Shown one piece after another: positions 41,415 to 51,800 of a stretch of DNA of 64,000 nucleotides. This stretch comes from Plantactinospora soyae (GTDB lineage: Bacteria > Actinomycetota > Actinomycetes > Mycobacteriales > Micromonosporaceae). The position numbers and the translations under genes were made by a program. The stretch spans positions 3,038,001 to 3,102,000 of the forward strand of contig NZ_JADBEB010000001.1 of NCBI RefSeq assembly GCF_014874095.1, given 5' to 3'. The notes under the pieces are model-generated. The model searched no databases. It had not been told where the DNA came from and saw nothing but the letters and a program-made list of their open reading frames with translations. The stretch's first letter is position 1; every line of letters begins with the position of its first letter.

Positions 41415-42809
41415 TCAGGGCACCGGCGCGAAACCGGGCAGCCAGCGCTCCACGATGCCGCGATAGGGCGCCTTCGCCTCGAGTTGGCAGAGCACGCCGA
41501 TCGAGCCGAGGGTCACCCGGTGGATCAGCAGGTACGACGGCGGCAGGTTGAGCTGCCGGCTCAGCTGGTACGCCGGGGACTTCGGATTGGCCAGCCGACC
41601 CGCCTCGACCCGCAGCCAGGCCCGGGTGAAGCGGAACTCCTCGACCGAGAGTGGTTGCAGGATCGGCATCAGGAAGTCGAGCACGGCCTGGGCGTCGATC
41701 CGGGAGTCGGCCTTGATGAAGCCCTCCTCGCGCAGTCCCGCGACCACCGCGTCGGCGTCGCCGGCCAGCGCCAGCCGGACCAGCCGGCCGATCGGCTCCG
41801 GGTGCCCGCCGGGCAGCCGGGCCACCGCACCGAAGTCGATCACTCCGAGCCGTCCGTCCGGCAGCAGCCGGAAGTTCCCCGGATGCGGGTCGGCGTGCAA
41901 CAGCCCGGCCCGCATCGGCGCCGAGAAGTGCAGGGTGGCCATGAGCCGGCCGGCCTGGTTGCGCTCGGCCTCGGTACCGGAGTTGATGATCGCCGAGAGC
42001 GGGGTGCCCTCGACCCAGTCCGTGACCAGTACCCGGGGCGCCGCCGCGACCACCTCGGGGACGAAGATCTCCGGGTCGCCCGCGTACGCGGCGGCGAACG
42101 CCCGCTGCGACTCCGCCTCCAGCTCGTAGTCGAGTTCCTCGCTGATCCGCTCCCGCAGCTCGCTGAGCAGGGGCTTGATGTCCAGGCCGGGCTGGATGGC
42201 CCGGAACATCGTGCCGAGCCGGGAGAGCTGCTTCAGGTCCGACAGCAGCGCGGGACCGGCTCCCGGGTACTGCACCTTGACCGCCACCGGCCGACCCGTC
42301 GGCGCCGGAGCGGCGGCTCGGGCGGCCGTCGACTTCGCGGTCCGCCGCCGTCCGGTCAGCGCGGGGGGCGCCTCCGTCTTCCAGATCGCCCGGTGCACCT
42401 GCCCGATGCTCGCGGCGGCGGCCGGCTTGTCGTCGAACTCGAGGAAGTACGACCGCCAGTCCGGCCCGAGCTGCTCGGCGAGCACCTTGTGCACGCTGGC
42501 GGCGGGCAGCGGGGGCGCCGACTCCTGGAGCTTGGTCAGGGCCTGCCGGTACGGCGCGGCGATCTCCTCGGGCAGCGCGGCCTCGAAGACCGACAGCGCC
42601 TGCCCGAACTTCATCGCACCGCCCTTGAGCTGGCCCAGCACGCTGAACAGCTGCTCGGCGGTGCGCTGCTGGATCTCGTTCGAGATCACCTCGGAGGCCA
42701 GTCCGGTGACCCGCTTCCCCATGCCCAGTACGGTCCGGCCAGCGAAGCCGAGTGGCAGAGCGGCGAGCTTGGCGGTCCGGGACACGGCCCGGCGCGGGAT
42801 GTCGGTCAC
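41415..42809 (-). CDS. ABC1/AarF-family (UbiB-like) atypical kinase, Rv3197-like
   Basis: A 464-residue protein of the ABC1/UbiB family. The family's KxGQ motif is GGAMKFGQALS near residue 65, the Ala-rich loop is AAASIGQVH near 130, and the catalytic-loop DPHPGN and DFGA motifs lie near 305-335. The GTG at 42809 begins VTDIPRRAVSRTAKLAALPLG, as in mycobacterial Rv3197. Rv3197 has been linked to macrolide resistance and is a WhiB7 regulon member (established, from memory). Its place next to whiB7 fits. The order matches M. tuberculosis. Confidence 0.88.
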   Translation of the reverse strand: MTDIPRRAVSRTAKLAALPLGFAGRTVLGMGKRVTGLASEVISNEIQQRTAEQLFSVLGQLKGGAMKFGQALSVFEAALPEEIAAPYRQALTKLQESAPPLPAASVHKVLAEQLGPDWRSYFLEFDDKPAAAASIGQVHRAIWKTEAPPALTGRRRTAKSTAARAAAPAPTGRPVAVKVQYPGAGPALLSDLKQLSRLGTMFRAIQPGLDIKPLLSELRERISEELDYELEAESQRAFAAAYAGDPEIFVPEVVAAAPRVLVTDWVEGTPLSAIINSGTEAERNQAGRLMATLHFSAPMRAGLLHADPHPGNFRLLPDGRLGVIDFGAVARLPGGHPEPIGRLVRLALAGDADAVVAGLREEGFIKADSRIDAQAVLDFLMPILQPLSVEEFRFTRAWLRVEAGRLANPKSPAYQLSRQLNLPPSYLLIHRVTLGSIGVLCQLEAKAPYRGIVERWLPGFAPVP

Positions 42810-43050
42810 CAGATCATTGTTACCGACGCGACGGTGTCCCGACCGCCGTCGCCGGGTGGCTCCGGCCACGTCCTCCGCTCGCCGGGGCAACTTCGGGCGC
42901 TATCCGGGGAAGAAAGGACGCTTCCGTCCCCTCGGCTGCCACCCCGGGCCGATGTCGACGGCCCACGCCCGGTACGCATTTCCGCCCTGATCCGGCGGGT
43001 CTGCCACACTTCGACCCGACTGCCGCTCTTGTTCCTGACATCCGGCCCCG

Positions 43051-44136
43051 TCAGGTCTCCGACCGGGTCGTGCGTCGGGCCGCCGGTCGACGGCGGGGCC
43101 CGCAGCCGCACCGTGGGTGCGGGGGCCAGGTTCTTCGGCGTACCCGGCCGGGACCGGTGATCTCCACCGTGCCGCCCACCGTCTCCGGTGCCGCGCCGTC
43201 GAGAAAGGCGAGCACCTCGGCCGTCGCGTACCCGACCGCCGCGATCAGGGTCGCGGTCAGGCAGGGTTCCGGCGCGTCGTCGACCGCCAACTGGGCGGCG
43301 AGTCCGGGCCAGCCCGGGTCCCGATCCTGGCGATGCAGGTCGAGACAGTTGAGGCAGGGCGAGCCGGTGGAGCGGACCAGTGGACCGACGACGGGTGTGC
43401 CGTCGCGCAGGCCCAGCAGCAGGTGCGCCTGCCGACGTTGGGCGTACCCGGCGGCGAGCAGTTCGGCGGGTCGGTCCGTACCCACCTGGATCACCAGGTC
43501 GGCCTGGCCGCGCCGGACCGGTCGGGTGTCGGTGCCGGGCACGGACCGGGCGATCGCGTCCGCGACGGCGACGGCGCGCGGCCGGCGTACGTCGCTGGCC
43601 AGCAGGCCGCCGCCGACGGTGTCCGCCGGTACGACGTGACCGCGCAGGTCGGGGTGCACCTGTCCGATCCCGGACTGGGCCAGGGTGACCGCCACCGGCG
43701 GGCCGAGCCGGCCCTGACCGGTCACCACCACCCGGGCCGCGGCCCGACGCCGGAGCAGTTGGGCGGGGGTTCCGGGCGTGTCCGGTCCGCGCAACGCGAG
43801 GGCCGCCGCCTCGGCGGAGAGCCGTTGCCGGGCCGGCTCGGGCAGGTCGGTGGGGAGCAGGGTGTGCGCGGCCACCACCAGGCCGGCCGCCCGCAGGGTG
43901 TCGATCAGCGTACGGGCGTCGTCCGGAGTCACATTGATCGTGACGGCGTGTTCGAGGACGGCCCGTTCGCTACGGGTGCCGTCGAGCAGGTCGAGCAGTC
44001 GGGCGGCGGCCGGATTGGCGACCTCTAGCAGGACCGCGCGGTGTGGATCGAGGCCGAGTTGCAGGGTGTGCCGGTCGCGCCAGAGTCGGGCGAGGCCGGG
44101 CAGCAGGGTGGGGCGGGGCAGCGGGATCCGGGTCAT
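43051..44136 (-). CDS. E1-like protein with N-terminal RRE-like region (TOMM leader-binding type)
   Basis: A 361-residue protein. The ATG at 44136 starts MTRIPLPRPTLLPGLARLWR. Residues 1-95 resemble a PqqD/RRE winged helix that holds peptide leaders. An E1-like Rossmann fold follows, with VVTGQGRLG at about 133-141. Zinc ligands are CLNC near 265 and CGCG near 346, and the flanking LDLHRQDRDPGWP is typical of proteins annotated as TOMM precursor leader peptide-binding. Rv3196 occupies the same position in M. tuberculosis. No YcaO or precursor peptide is adjacent, so its substrate is unknown. Confidence 0.7.
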   Translation of the reverse strand: MTRIPLPRPTLLPGLARLWRDRHTLQLGLDPHRAVLLEVANPAAARLLDLLDGTRSERAVLEHAVTINVTPDDARTLIDTLRAAGLVVAAHTLLPTDLPEPARQRLSAEAAALALRGPDTPGTPAQLLRRRAAARVVVTGQGRLGPPVAVTLAQSGIGQVHPDLRGHVVPADTVGGGLLASDVRRPRAVAVADAIARSVPGTDTRPVRRGQADLVIQVGTDRPAELLAAGYAQRRQAHLLLGLRDGTPVVGPLVRSTGSPCLNCLDLHRQDRDPGWPGLAAQLAVDDAPEPCLTATLIAAVGYATAEVLAFLDGAAPETVGGTVEITGPGRVRRRTWPPHPRCGCGPRRRPAARRTTRSET

Positions 44137-44361
44137 GGAGCGACACGGTGTCACCGAACGGCTGCGGCTCGCCGGCCGTTGTCCACAGCGTACGAGCGCT
44201 GTGCACTGGTCTATCCACAGGATTGGGCCAGTTATCCACAACTGATGGGTAACTTCTGTCGTCGCGCGGACATCACGGTTGGTGTCCGCAGCGCGACAGC
44301 GGAAAGCGGGAAGGGGTGGCGCCAGGCCACCCCTTCCCGCAGATTGCGTGTTCGTCGATGG

Positions 44362-44529
44362 TCAGACCTTGGCCTTGCCCAGGATCCGGTTGACGGTGGT
44401 GCCACAGACCGGGCACTTGCCCTTGGCCATGTTCATGCCCGTCTTGGAAACCTCGACGTTGCCCTCGAAGTCACGCTTCTCCTTGCACTTGACGCAGTAC
44501 CCGTTGTAAGTCTGGGCCTTTTCGGCCAC
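44362..44529 (-). CDS. DUF5679 zinc-ribbon protein
   Basis: A 55-residue protein missed by length filters. It begins MAEKAQTYNGYCVKCKEKRDF from a GTG with GGAGGGG seven bases upstream. Two C-x-x-C pairs (YCVKCK at about 12-15 and KCPVCG at about 38-41) form a zinc ribbon, and the C-terminus is VNRILGKAKV. This matches DUF5679 proteins, which are widespread in actinobacteria and of unknown function. It lies upstream of the E1-like gene on the same strand, 225 bases apart. Confidence 0.85.
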   Translation of the reverse strand: MAEKAQTYNGYCVKCKEKRDFEGNVEVSKTGMNMAKGKCPVCGTTVNRILGKAKV

Positions 44530-45042
44530 GGTGCCCCTCCTCGTCTATTCCGCCGGCTCTCGCGAGCCTGACGGGCGCCCGGCGGCGGGCCACGTAGGCG
44601 CCAGCGCTGGGGTTTCTCCACGGCCACCACTGTGACCGCCGGTCCGCGGACCCTACCCAGGTCTGGGCAGTTCCATGTCAGCGATGTGTCGACACTGTGA
44701 GGAAGCCGACGATCAGAGTGTGCATGCCGGAATAGGTCGGATAAGTCAGTTTCGCAGGGACACGCCGGATGAACCACATCGAATCGCTGATCAAGGGCCG
44801 GGTGGGCGCGGTCCAACATGATCGTTTACCGTTGCTCGGACGTACCGCCGGAGCGCGGTCGGAGCGGGGCTCGGCGGCCGGCGAGGGGTCGCTAAGCGAT
44901 CACCGCAATGAATTTTTTCCGGACGGGTCGCCGCCAACCGGTATTTTTCCGGCGACTATCTGTGCGTTGACTCTTGCGGTGACCTGGTCACTAAGCATTA
45001 GTTTTCCATCGTGAACGAAACCCGGGGCGGCGCGGGCCGGTA
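44530..45042 (+). promoter_or_regulatory. Non-coding gap with promoter and palindrome of the YgjP-type gene
   Basis: This 513-bp gap has no convincing gene; an 81-codon frame at 44769 lacks a ribosome site. Near its end, TTGACT (44967-44972) and TAAGCA (44992-44997) suggest a promoter with a 19-base spacer. The perfect 13-bp inverted repeat GTGACCTGGTCAC (44979-44991) fills the spacer and could be a repressor site. The segment 44900-45010 is AT-rich compared with its surroundings. Confidence 0.4.
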
Positions 45043-45573
45043 ATGGCTGGATTGCGCAAGCCGGTCGTCGAGGTACGGCGCAGTCAGCGCCGGCGCCGGA
45101 CGGTGTCCGCCTACCGGGACGGCGAGCGCGTCGTGGTCCTCATTCCCGATCAGTTCTCCCGAGCCGAGGAGAGCGAGTGGGTGGACCGGATGCTCGCCCG
45201 GCTCGCGGCCCGGGAGGAGCGGCTCGGCCGGTCCGACGAGGAGTTGTTGATCCGGTCCCGTCGACTGATCGACCGATATCTGAGTGAGCACGGTCGGGTC
45301 GCGGTGCCGGCCAGCGTCCGGTGGGTGACGAACCAGAACGGTCGGTGGGGTTCGTGTACGCCCGCCGACCGGACCATTCGGATCTCGCACCGGATCCAGG
45401 AGATGCCGGACTGGGTGATCGACTACGTCCTGCTGCACGAACTGGCCCACCTGGTCGTGCCGAGCCACAACGCGCGGTTCTGGGCCCTGGTCGGGCGCTA
45501 TCCGAAGGCGGAGCGGGCCCGGGGCTACCTGGAAGGGGTGGCTGCGGCGGCCGGGATCGAACTGACCGACTGA
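45043..45573 (+). CDS. YgjP/DUF45-type zinc metallopeptidase
   Basis: A 176-residue protein of the YgjP-like metallopeptidase group (M48-related). The zinc site is HELAHLVVPSHNARFW at about residues 132-147 (H-E-x-x-H plus a third His), and RWGSCTPADRTIRIS at about 100-114 is a family signature. The N-terminus is Arg-rich. ATG start without a strong ribosome site. Substrate is unknown; homologues often lie beside helicases or restriction genes and are probably cytoplasmic. Confidence 0.88.
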   Translation: MAGLRKPVVEVRRSQRRRRTVSAYRDGERVVVLIPDQFSRAEESEWVDRMLARLAAREERLGRSDEELLIRSRRLIDRYLSEHGRVAVPASVRWVTNQNGRWGSCTPADRTIRISHRIQEMPDWVIDYVLLHELAHLVVPSHNARFWALVGRYPKAERARGYLEGVAAAAGIELTD

Positions 45574-45675
45574 GGCGCCGGCCGGAATCGGGTCGACCGA
45601 CCGACCGATCGGGTCAGGTCAGGTCGGGTCGGCCGGGTCGGCGATCGGGTCCCGGGGGTCGGCTAGGGTCGGCGG

Positions 45676-46275
45676 GTGGCCCGCCGTGTGATCGTGGTGA
45701 TGCTCGGACCTGTCGTCTGGACGCCGCCGGGGACCGACCCGGCCCGGTGGCGTGCCGCGCTGGCCGAGGACGTGGTCGACCTGGTCGCCACCCTGAACGA
45801 GGTCGAACCCGCGATCGGCGCCACCCCCGCCGACCGCGCCCTGGCGGACGCCGTCGCCTGGCCCGGCATGCCCGTGTACGACCTGCCGACCAACCGCGTC
45901 GGCGCCGCACTCGCCGCCGCGACCGAGGACGGCTACGACCAGGCGGCCGTCCTCGTCGCCGACGCGCCCGACATCCCCGGCCTGGTCATCGGCAAGCTCC
46001 TGCGCCCGCTGACCAGCCGTACCGTCGCGATCGCCCCGGCGCTCGGACCGGGTCCCGGGCTGCTCGGGATGGCCGCCCGGCTACCGGCGCCGGACTGGCT
46101 GCCGGAGGTGGACCTGGACACCGCCGACGTCGGCCTGGTGCGTGCCGCCGCGCCCCGACCGGCGGAGGTGGCGGTGACCCCGGGCTGGCGCCGGCTCCGG
46201 GAGCCGGCCGACCTCGCCGCCCTCGACCCGGCCGTCGAGGGCTGGGAGACCACCCGGGTGCTACTCGGCGGCTGA
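45676..46275 (+). CDS. DUF2064/CofC-like nucleotidyltransferase-fold protein (tentative)
   Basis: A 199-residue protein. The ordering of strands and the segment VLVADAPDIPGLVIGKLLRPL resembles DUF2064/CofC-type sugar or phospholactate nucleotidyltransferases, where a D-x-P motif binds the metal-nucleotide. The N-terminal nucleotide-binding GxGxR signature is not visible, so the activity may be lost or different. GTG start. The preceding 100 bases are a run of GGTCG/GGTCA pentamers, an odd leader of low complexity. Confidence 0.45.
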   Translation: MARRVIVVMLGPVVWTPPGTDPARWRAALAEDVVDLVATLNEVEPAIGATPADRALADAVAWPGMPVYDLPTNRVGAALAAATEDGYDQAAVLVADAPDIPGLVIGKLLRPLTSRTVAIAPALGPGPGLLGMAARLPAPDWLPEVDLDTADVGLVRAAAPRPAEVAVTPGWRRLREPADLAALDPAVEGWETTRVLLGG

Positions 46276-46317
46276 GCCGGCCCGGCGGCGCTGAGCCGAT
46301 CGGGTCCGCCGAGCCGA

Positions 46318-47598
46318 CTACTCGGGCTTCGAGTCGGGTGTGCCGGGCTCGGAGTCGGGCTTGCCGGGGTCCGGGGCGGGCCCGCCGAAGTCGAAGTCGC
46401 CCAGATCGCCGAGATCGAGCTGGGACCGGGCGAAGGTCTCCGGATCCGCGAAGTCCTCCTCGGCCGGCAGCAGGTCCGGGTGGCCCCAGAGGGCGTCCCG
46501 CCCGGCGATGCCCCGGTGCTCGGTGAGTGCCGCCCACAGCGCCGCCGCCTCGCGTAGCCGGCGGGGCCGCAGTTCCAGTCCGACCAGCGCCGCGAACGTC
46601 TGCTCCGCGGGACCTCCGGCGGCCCGGCGGCGGCGGAACGCCTCGCCGAGGCGGTTCACGTTCGGCAGCCGCTCGGCGGCGGCGCTGTCCACGACGTGGC
46701 ACACCCATCCCTCGACCAGGGCGAGCGCGGTCTCCAGCCGGGTCAGCGACGCCTTCTGCGCCGGGGTGTCCTCCGGCGTGAAGATGCCCTCCATCGCCAG
46801 CGTCTGCATCGATTCCGGGTTCGTCGGGTCGAGCCGGCCCATCGCCTCCTCGATCGCCTCCCGGTTCACCGTGATCCCGGCGGCGTACACCTCCACGGAG
46901 GTCAGTACGTGTCCGCGCAGCCAGGAGACGTGCTGGAAGAGCCGCTGGTGCGCGGCCTCACGCAGGGCGACGTAGAGGCGTACCTCGTCCTCCGGAAGTT
47001 CGAGACCCTCGCCGTACGCCCTGATGTTGGCCGGCACCAGCGCGGCCGTACCGGCGGGACCGAGCGGCAGGCCGATGTCGCCGGCCGAGAGGACCTCGGC
47101 GGCCAGCGAGCCGAGCGCCTGGCCGAGCTGACCACCGAACAGGGCGCCGCCGAGCGTGGTGAGCATGGACTGCATCGGCCCGAGCTGCGACCGGGCCTCC
47201 GGCGGCACCAGGTCACCCATGGCGGCCACCATCCGGCCGGCCACCGGGTCGCAGAGCTTGCGCCACACGTCGAGGGTCTTGAAGATCCACTCGTTGCGGT
47301 TCCAGGCGACCGAGGTACGGATCCCGGACGGGTGCGCCGAGGTGGGGTCGAGCCACAGGTCGGCCAGCCGGAGCGCCTCCTCGACGGCGTTGCGCTCGTA
47401 CGGCGTCACCGCCGGATCACCGGCGGAGGAGAGCTGGCTGGCCGCGACCTGGCGGGCCAGGTCCCAGTTCACGGGACCGCTGCCCGGCGCGGCGAGCAGT
47501 TGCTGCAGTTGCGCCATGAACTGCTGCATCTGCTGCGGGTCGTTGGGGTCGGGCGGCTGGCCACCCGGCAGGGCGAAGCCGAACGGAATATCAGGCAC
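46318..47598 (-). CDS. DUF2342 / Zincin_2 metalloprotease-like protein, Rv3195-like
   Basis: A 426-residue protein of the DUF2342 family (PF10103, zincin fold), annotated in some genomes as coenzyme F420-associated. The family motif REAAHQRLF lies at about residues 209-217. The N-terminal PGGQPPDPNDPQQMQQFMAQ region is typical, and the C-terminus is an acidic Asp/Pro/Glu tail with SEPGTPDSKP. ATG start. It is divergent from the PDZ-protease gene, as Rv3195 is from Rv3194c in M. tuberculosis. Proteolytic activity is not established. Confidence 0.85.
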   Translation of the reverse strand: MPDIPFGFALPGGQPPDPNDPQQMQQFMAQLQQLLAAPGSGPVNWDLARQVAASQLSSAGDPAVTPYERNAVEEALRLADLWLDPTSAHPSGIRTSVAWNRNEWIFKTLDVWRKLCDPVAGRMVAAMGDLVPPEARSQLGPMQSMLTTLGGALFGGQLGQALGSLAAEVLSAGDIGLPLGPAGTAALVPANIRAYGEGLELPEDEVRLYVALREAAHQRLFQHVSWLRGHVLTSVEVYAAGITVNREAIEEAMGRLDPTNPESMQTLAMEGIFTPEDTPAQKASLTRLETALALVEGWVCHVVDSAAAERLPNVNRLGEAFRRRRAAGGPAEQTFAALVGLELRPRRLREAAALWAALTEHRGIAGRDALWGHPDLLPAEEDFADPETFARSQLDLGDLGDFDFGGPAPDPGKPDSEPGTPDSKPE

Positions 47599-47709
47599 GC
47601 GTCCACGGTACGCGCGCCGGGGGGCGAGATGCCCGCCCAGGTGTCACGCCGTGGGCGAACCTGGGTTCAGGTGCCGGACCGGAGGCGGTGGCTCGGTACG
47701 CTTCCGCGT

Positions 47710-48726
47710 ATGAGACGTCGCGGTGTCACGGTTCTGCTCGGCGCGGTGATCACCGCCCTGCTCAGTATCGGTGTGCTCGCCGCCCCCATTCCGTACGTCG
47801 TGCTCGGTCCCGGGCCGACGGTGGACACCCTCGGCCGGCAGGACGACAAAGAGGTGATCCAGGTGTCCGGCACCGAGACCTCGACGTCGGCGGGGCAACT
47901 CCGGCTTACCACCGTCGGCGTACAGCCCGACGTCAAGCTGTTGTCCGCGATCGCCGGCTGGTTCTCCTCGGACGAGGCGGTGGTGCCGTACGAGCTGATC
48001 TACCCGCCCGGTCAGAGCGAACAGCAGGTCGACAAGCGCAACGCGGAGGACTTCGCCGCCTCGCAGACCAGTGCCGAGACCGCGGCGCTGCGTGAACTCG
48101 GCTACCCGGTGCAGGTGGTGGTCAAGAACGTCACCCCGGGCGCGCCCTCGGACGGGATCCTGAAGGTCGGCGACGTGCTCACCACGGTCGACAACAAGCC
48201 GGTGCCCACCGCGACCACGCTCACCGATCTCATTCGGAGTCGACCGGCGGGCTCACCGCTGGTGGTCGGCTACACCCGGGACGGCACACCGGCCACCGCG
48301 ACCGTCACCAGCGCGTCCGCCGACAACGGCCCGCCCCGGATCGGTGTCGAGATCGAGCAGAAGCAGCCGCACCCGTTCGAGCTGAAGATCGACCTGGGCG
48401 ACATCGGTGGCCCGAGCGCCGGACTGATGTTCGCGCTCGGCATCATCGACAAGATCAGGTCCGACGACCTGACCGGCGGAAAGATCATCGCGGGCACCGG
48501 CACGATCAACGACGAGGGTGCGGTCGGTCCGATCGGCGGCATCCCGCAGAAACTGGTCGGCGCGAAGCACGCGGGTGCGAAGTACTTTCTCGTACCGGCC
48601 GACAACTGTGAGGAAGCAGTTCGTAACGCACAGTCAGGATTGCCGATGGCTCGGGTGGGCACCCTCGACGAGGCTCTGTCCGCACTGGAGACGATCCGGG
48701 CTGGCGGCCAACCGCCGCGCTGTTGA
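47710..48726 (+). CDS. Membrane-anchored PDZ / Lon-like serine protease, Rv3194c-like
   Basis: A 338-residue protein. The N-terminal helix at about 5-27 is a membrane anchor or uncleaved signal, so the rest is probably outside the membrane. A PDZ domain spans about 130-210. The C-terminal Lon-type domain has the catalytic Ser in GGPSAG at about 235-240 and the Lys in IPQKL at about 279-283. The ATG at 47710 directly begins the MRRRGVTVLLGAV signal. It is followed in the same direction by a UPF0182 gene, as in mycobacteria. Confidence 0.9.
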   Translation: MRRRGVTVLLGAVITALLSIGVLAAPIPYVVLGPGPTVDTLGRQDDKEVIQVSGTETSTSAGQLRLTTVGVQPDVKLLSAIAGWFSSDEAVVPYELIYPPGQSEQQVDKRNAEDFAASQTSAETAALRELGYPVQVVVKNVTPGAPSDGILKVGDVLTTVDNKPVPTATTLTDLIRSRPAGSPLVVGYTRDGTPATATVTSASADNGPPRIGVEIEQKQPHPFELKIDLGDIGGPSAGLMFALGIIDKIRSDDLTGGKIIAGTGTINDEGAVGPIGGIPQKLVGAKHAGAKYFLVPADNCEEAVRNAQSGLPMARVGTLDEALSALETIRAGGQPPRC

Positions 48727-48898
48727 CCCGTTGTTCCGAGGTCGACGCGTTCCGCGACCAGGCCGGTCGCGACCGGAGTGCACGGTCGGCCGAACCGTCA
48801 TTGCGGGTTCGGCTGACCGGGGCCGATCACACTCAGGAATACCCCGTAGTCTGGGTGCCTGATCAGAGCCGGTCATTTCCGAACGTGCGGAGCCAACA

Positions 48899-51800
48899 GT
48901 GGTTATGCGTAGCAGCCCCCTACCAAGAATGAGCCGGCGCGGTCGCGTCACGGTGGGCGTACTCCTCGGGGTGTTTCTGCTTCTCACCCTGCTCGGTTGG
49001 GGCGTCCAGGCCTGGACCGACTGGCTCTGGTTCGAAGAGGTCAACTACACCGGGGTCTTCTCCGGGGTGCTGGTCACCCGGATCATGCTCTTCCTCGCGG
49101 TCGGGCTGGCGATGGCCCTGCTGGTCGGCGGCAACATGTGGCTGGCCTACCGGCTGCGGCCGGTGCTCCGGCCGAACTCGCCGGAGCAGGTGACGCTGGA
49201 ACGCTACCGGTCGGTGCTGGCACCGCGGATCGGAACCTGGCTCGCCGCGGTCGGCGTGATCGTCGGACTCTTCGCCGGCCTTTCCGCGCAGACCCGGTGG
49301 GGCCAGTGGATGCTGTTCCGGAACGCGCAGGACTTCGGGGTGGAAGATCCCGAGTTCAAGATCGACATTGGCTTCTACGTATTCCAGTTCCCGTTCCTGC
49401 GGTATCTGCTCGGCATCGGCTTCACCGCCGTGGTGCTGGCCGTGGTCGGCGCGCTGGCGATGCACTACATCTTCGGCGGCGTACGGCTCCAGGGCGTCGG
49501 GGACCGGATGAGCACCGCCGCCCGCGCCCACCTGACCTCGCTCGTCGCGGTATTCGTCCTGCTCAAGGCGATCGCGTACGTCCTCGACCGGCGGGCCATG
49601 CTGCTGGAGTTCAACGAGGGCGTCAACCTCTACGGCGCCGGCTACGCCGACATCAACGCGTTGCTGCCGGCGAAGGAGATCCTGGCGTACATCTCGATCG
49701 TGGTCGCCGTCGCGATCATCGTCTTCTCCAACGCCGTGATGCGGAACCTGGTCTGGCCCGGGATCTCCCTGGCCCTGCTCGGCATCTCGGCCGTGGCGAT
49801 CGGCGGCATCTACCCGTGGGCGGTGCAGACCTTCGAGGTCAAGCCGAGCGTGCGGGACAAGGAAGCGGCCTACATCGAGCGCAGCATCACGGCCACCCGG
49901 GACGCCTTCGGGATCGCCGGCACCGCGATGTCGCCGTACAACGCGGCCAACCTCAAGCCGCCCGCGACGCTGGCCACCGACAAGTCGGTGGTGCCGAACA
50001 TCCGGCTGCTGGACCCGCAACTGGTCTCCGAGACGTACACCCAGCTCCAGCAGGTCCGGGGCTTCTACGACTTCGGCCCGAAGCTGGACATCGACCGGTA
50101 CCAGATCAACGGCGAGACCCAGGACTACGTCGTCGGCATGCGCGAGATCAACTACCTGGAGCTGACCCCGCAGCAGAGCAACTGGATCAACCGGCACACG
50201 GTCTTCACCCACGGGTACGGCCTGGTCGGCGCGCCGGCCAACCAGGTGGTCTGCGGTGGCCAGCCGTTCTTCGTCTCCGGCTTCCTCGGTGAACGGACCG
50301 AGGAGGCGTGCTCCTCGGCGACCGAGACCATCCCGGCCACCCAGCCCCGGATCTACTACGGCGAGCAGATGGACGGCAGCGACTACGCGATCGTCGGTCG
50401 GCCCGAGGGGCAGAACCCGGTCGAGTTCGACCGTCCGACCGGCCGGGAAGGTGGCGAGCAGTACTACACCTACACCGGCACCGGCGGGGTGGAGATCGGC
50501 TCGTTCGGCCGGCGGCTGCTCTACGCGATCAAGGAGCAGGAGCCGAACTTCGTCCTCTCCGGCGCGGTGAACGACGACTCCAAGCTGCTCTACGTGCGTA
50601 ACCCGCGGGAGCGGGTGGAGAAGGTCGCGCCGTTCCTCACCCTGGACGGCGACCCGTACCCGGCGGTGGTCGGCGGTCGGGTCCAGTGGATCGTCGACGG
50701 CTACACCACGGCGGCCACCTACCCGTACGCCGAGCAGGTGAACCTCCAGGAGCAGACCGCCGACGAACTGACCGGGCTCGGCACCTTCGAACTCGCCCGG
50801 GAGGACGTCAACTACATCCGGAACTCGGTGAAGGCCACCGTCGACGCGTACGACGGCACGGTGAAGCTCTACGAGTTCGACGAGTCCGACCCGGTGCTGA
50901 AGGCCTGGAACAAGGCGTTCGGCGGCGACCTGGTGACCCCCAAGGCGGAGATCCCGGCCGACCTGGCGGCGCACTTCCGTTACCCCGCCGACCTGTTCAA
51001 GGTGCAGCGCAACCTGCTGTCCCGGTTCCACGTCACCGACTCGTCGGAGTTCTTCTCGGGACAGGACTTCTGGGAGGTGCCGAACGTCCCGGACGCCCCG
51101 GACAGCAACGAGAAGCAGCCGCCGTACTACCTCTTCACCCAGCTTCCCGGGCAGGCGGAACCGCGGTTCCAGCTCACCTCGGCGGTCACCCCGGCGGGCC
51201 GGCAGAACCTGGCGGCACTGATCAGCGGGTCGTACCTGAACGGCCAGCCCCGGTTGGAGGTGCTGGAACTGCCCGATCAGACGGCGGTCTCCGGGCCCGT
51301 TCAGGTGCACCAGAAGATGACCAACAACGCGAACATCCGGCAGGAACTGAACCTGTTGACCTCCAACCAGGCCCAGGTGCAGTACGGCAACCTGCTCTCG
51401 CTGCCCTTCGGCGACGGGATGCTCTACGTAGAGCCGGTGTACGTGAAGAGCAACCAGACGAACGCCTATCCACTGCTGCAACGGGTGCTGATCTCGTACG
51501 GCGACGGAGGCCAGTACGTCGTACTGGCCAACAGCCTGGAGGACGGCATAAAACAGCTCGTCGAGCTGGGCAGGAAGGCCGGTGCGGAGACGCCACCGAC
51601 CACGCCACCGCCTACGAACGAGAATCCCGGGGCGACTCCCACCCCGACACCGTCGTCGGACACTCCGCCGCCGTTGACGCCGGCGCTGGCCGCCGCCGCG
51701 ACCAAGGTTCAGGCCGCGATCGACGAGGTCAAGGCCGCGCAGACGTCGGGCGACTTCGAGCGGTACGGCCGGGCGTTGAAGGCGCTGGACGAGGCGATGA

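Noticed and set aside
44769-45014. 81-codon frame in the gap before the YgjP-type gene
   Set aside because: No ribosome site, overlaps the likely promoter, and no recognisable sequence.
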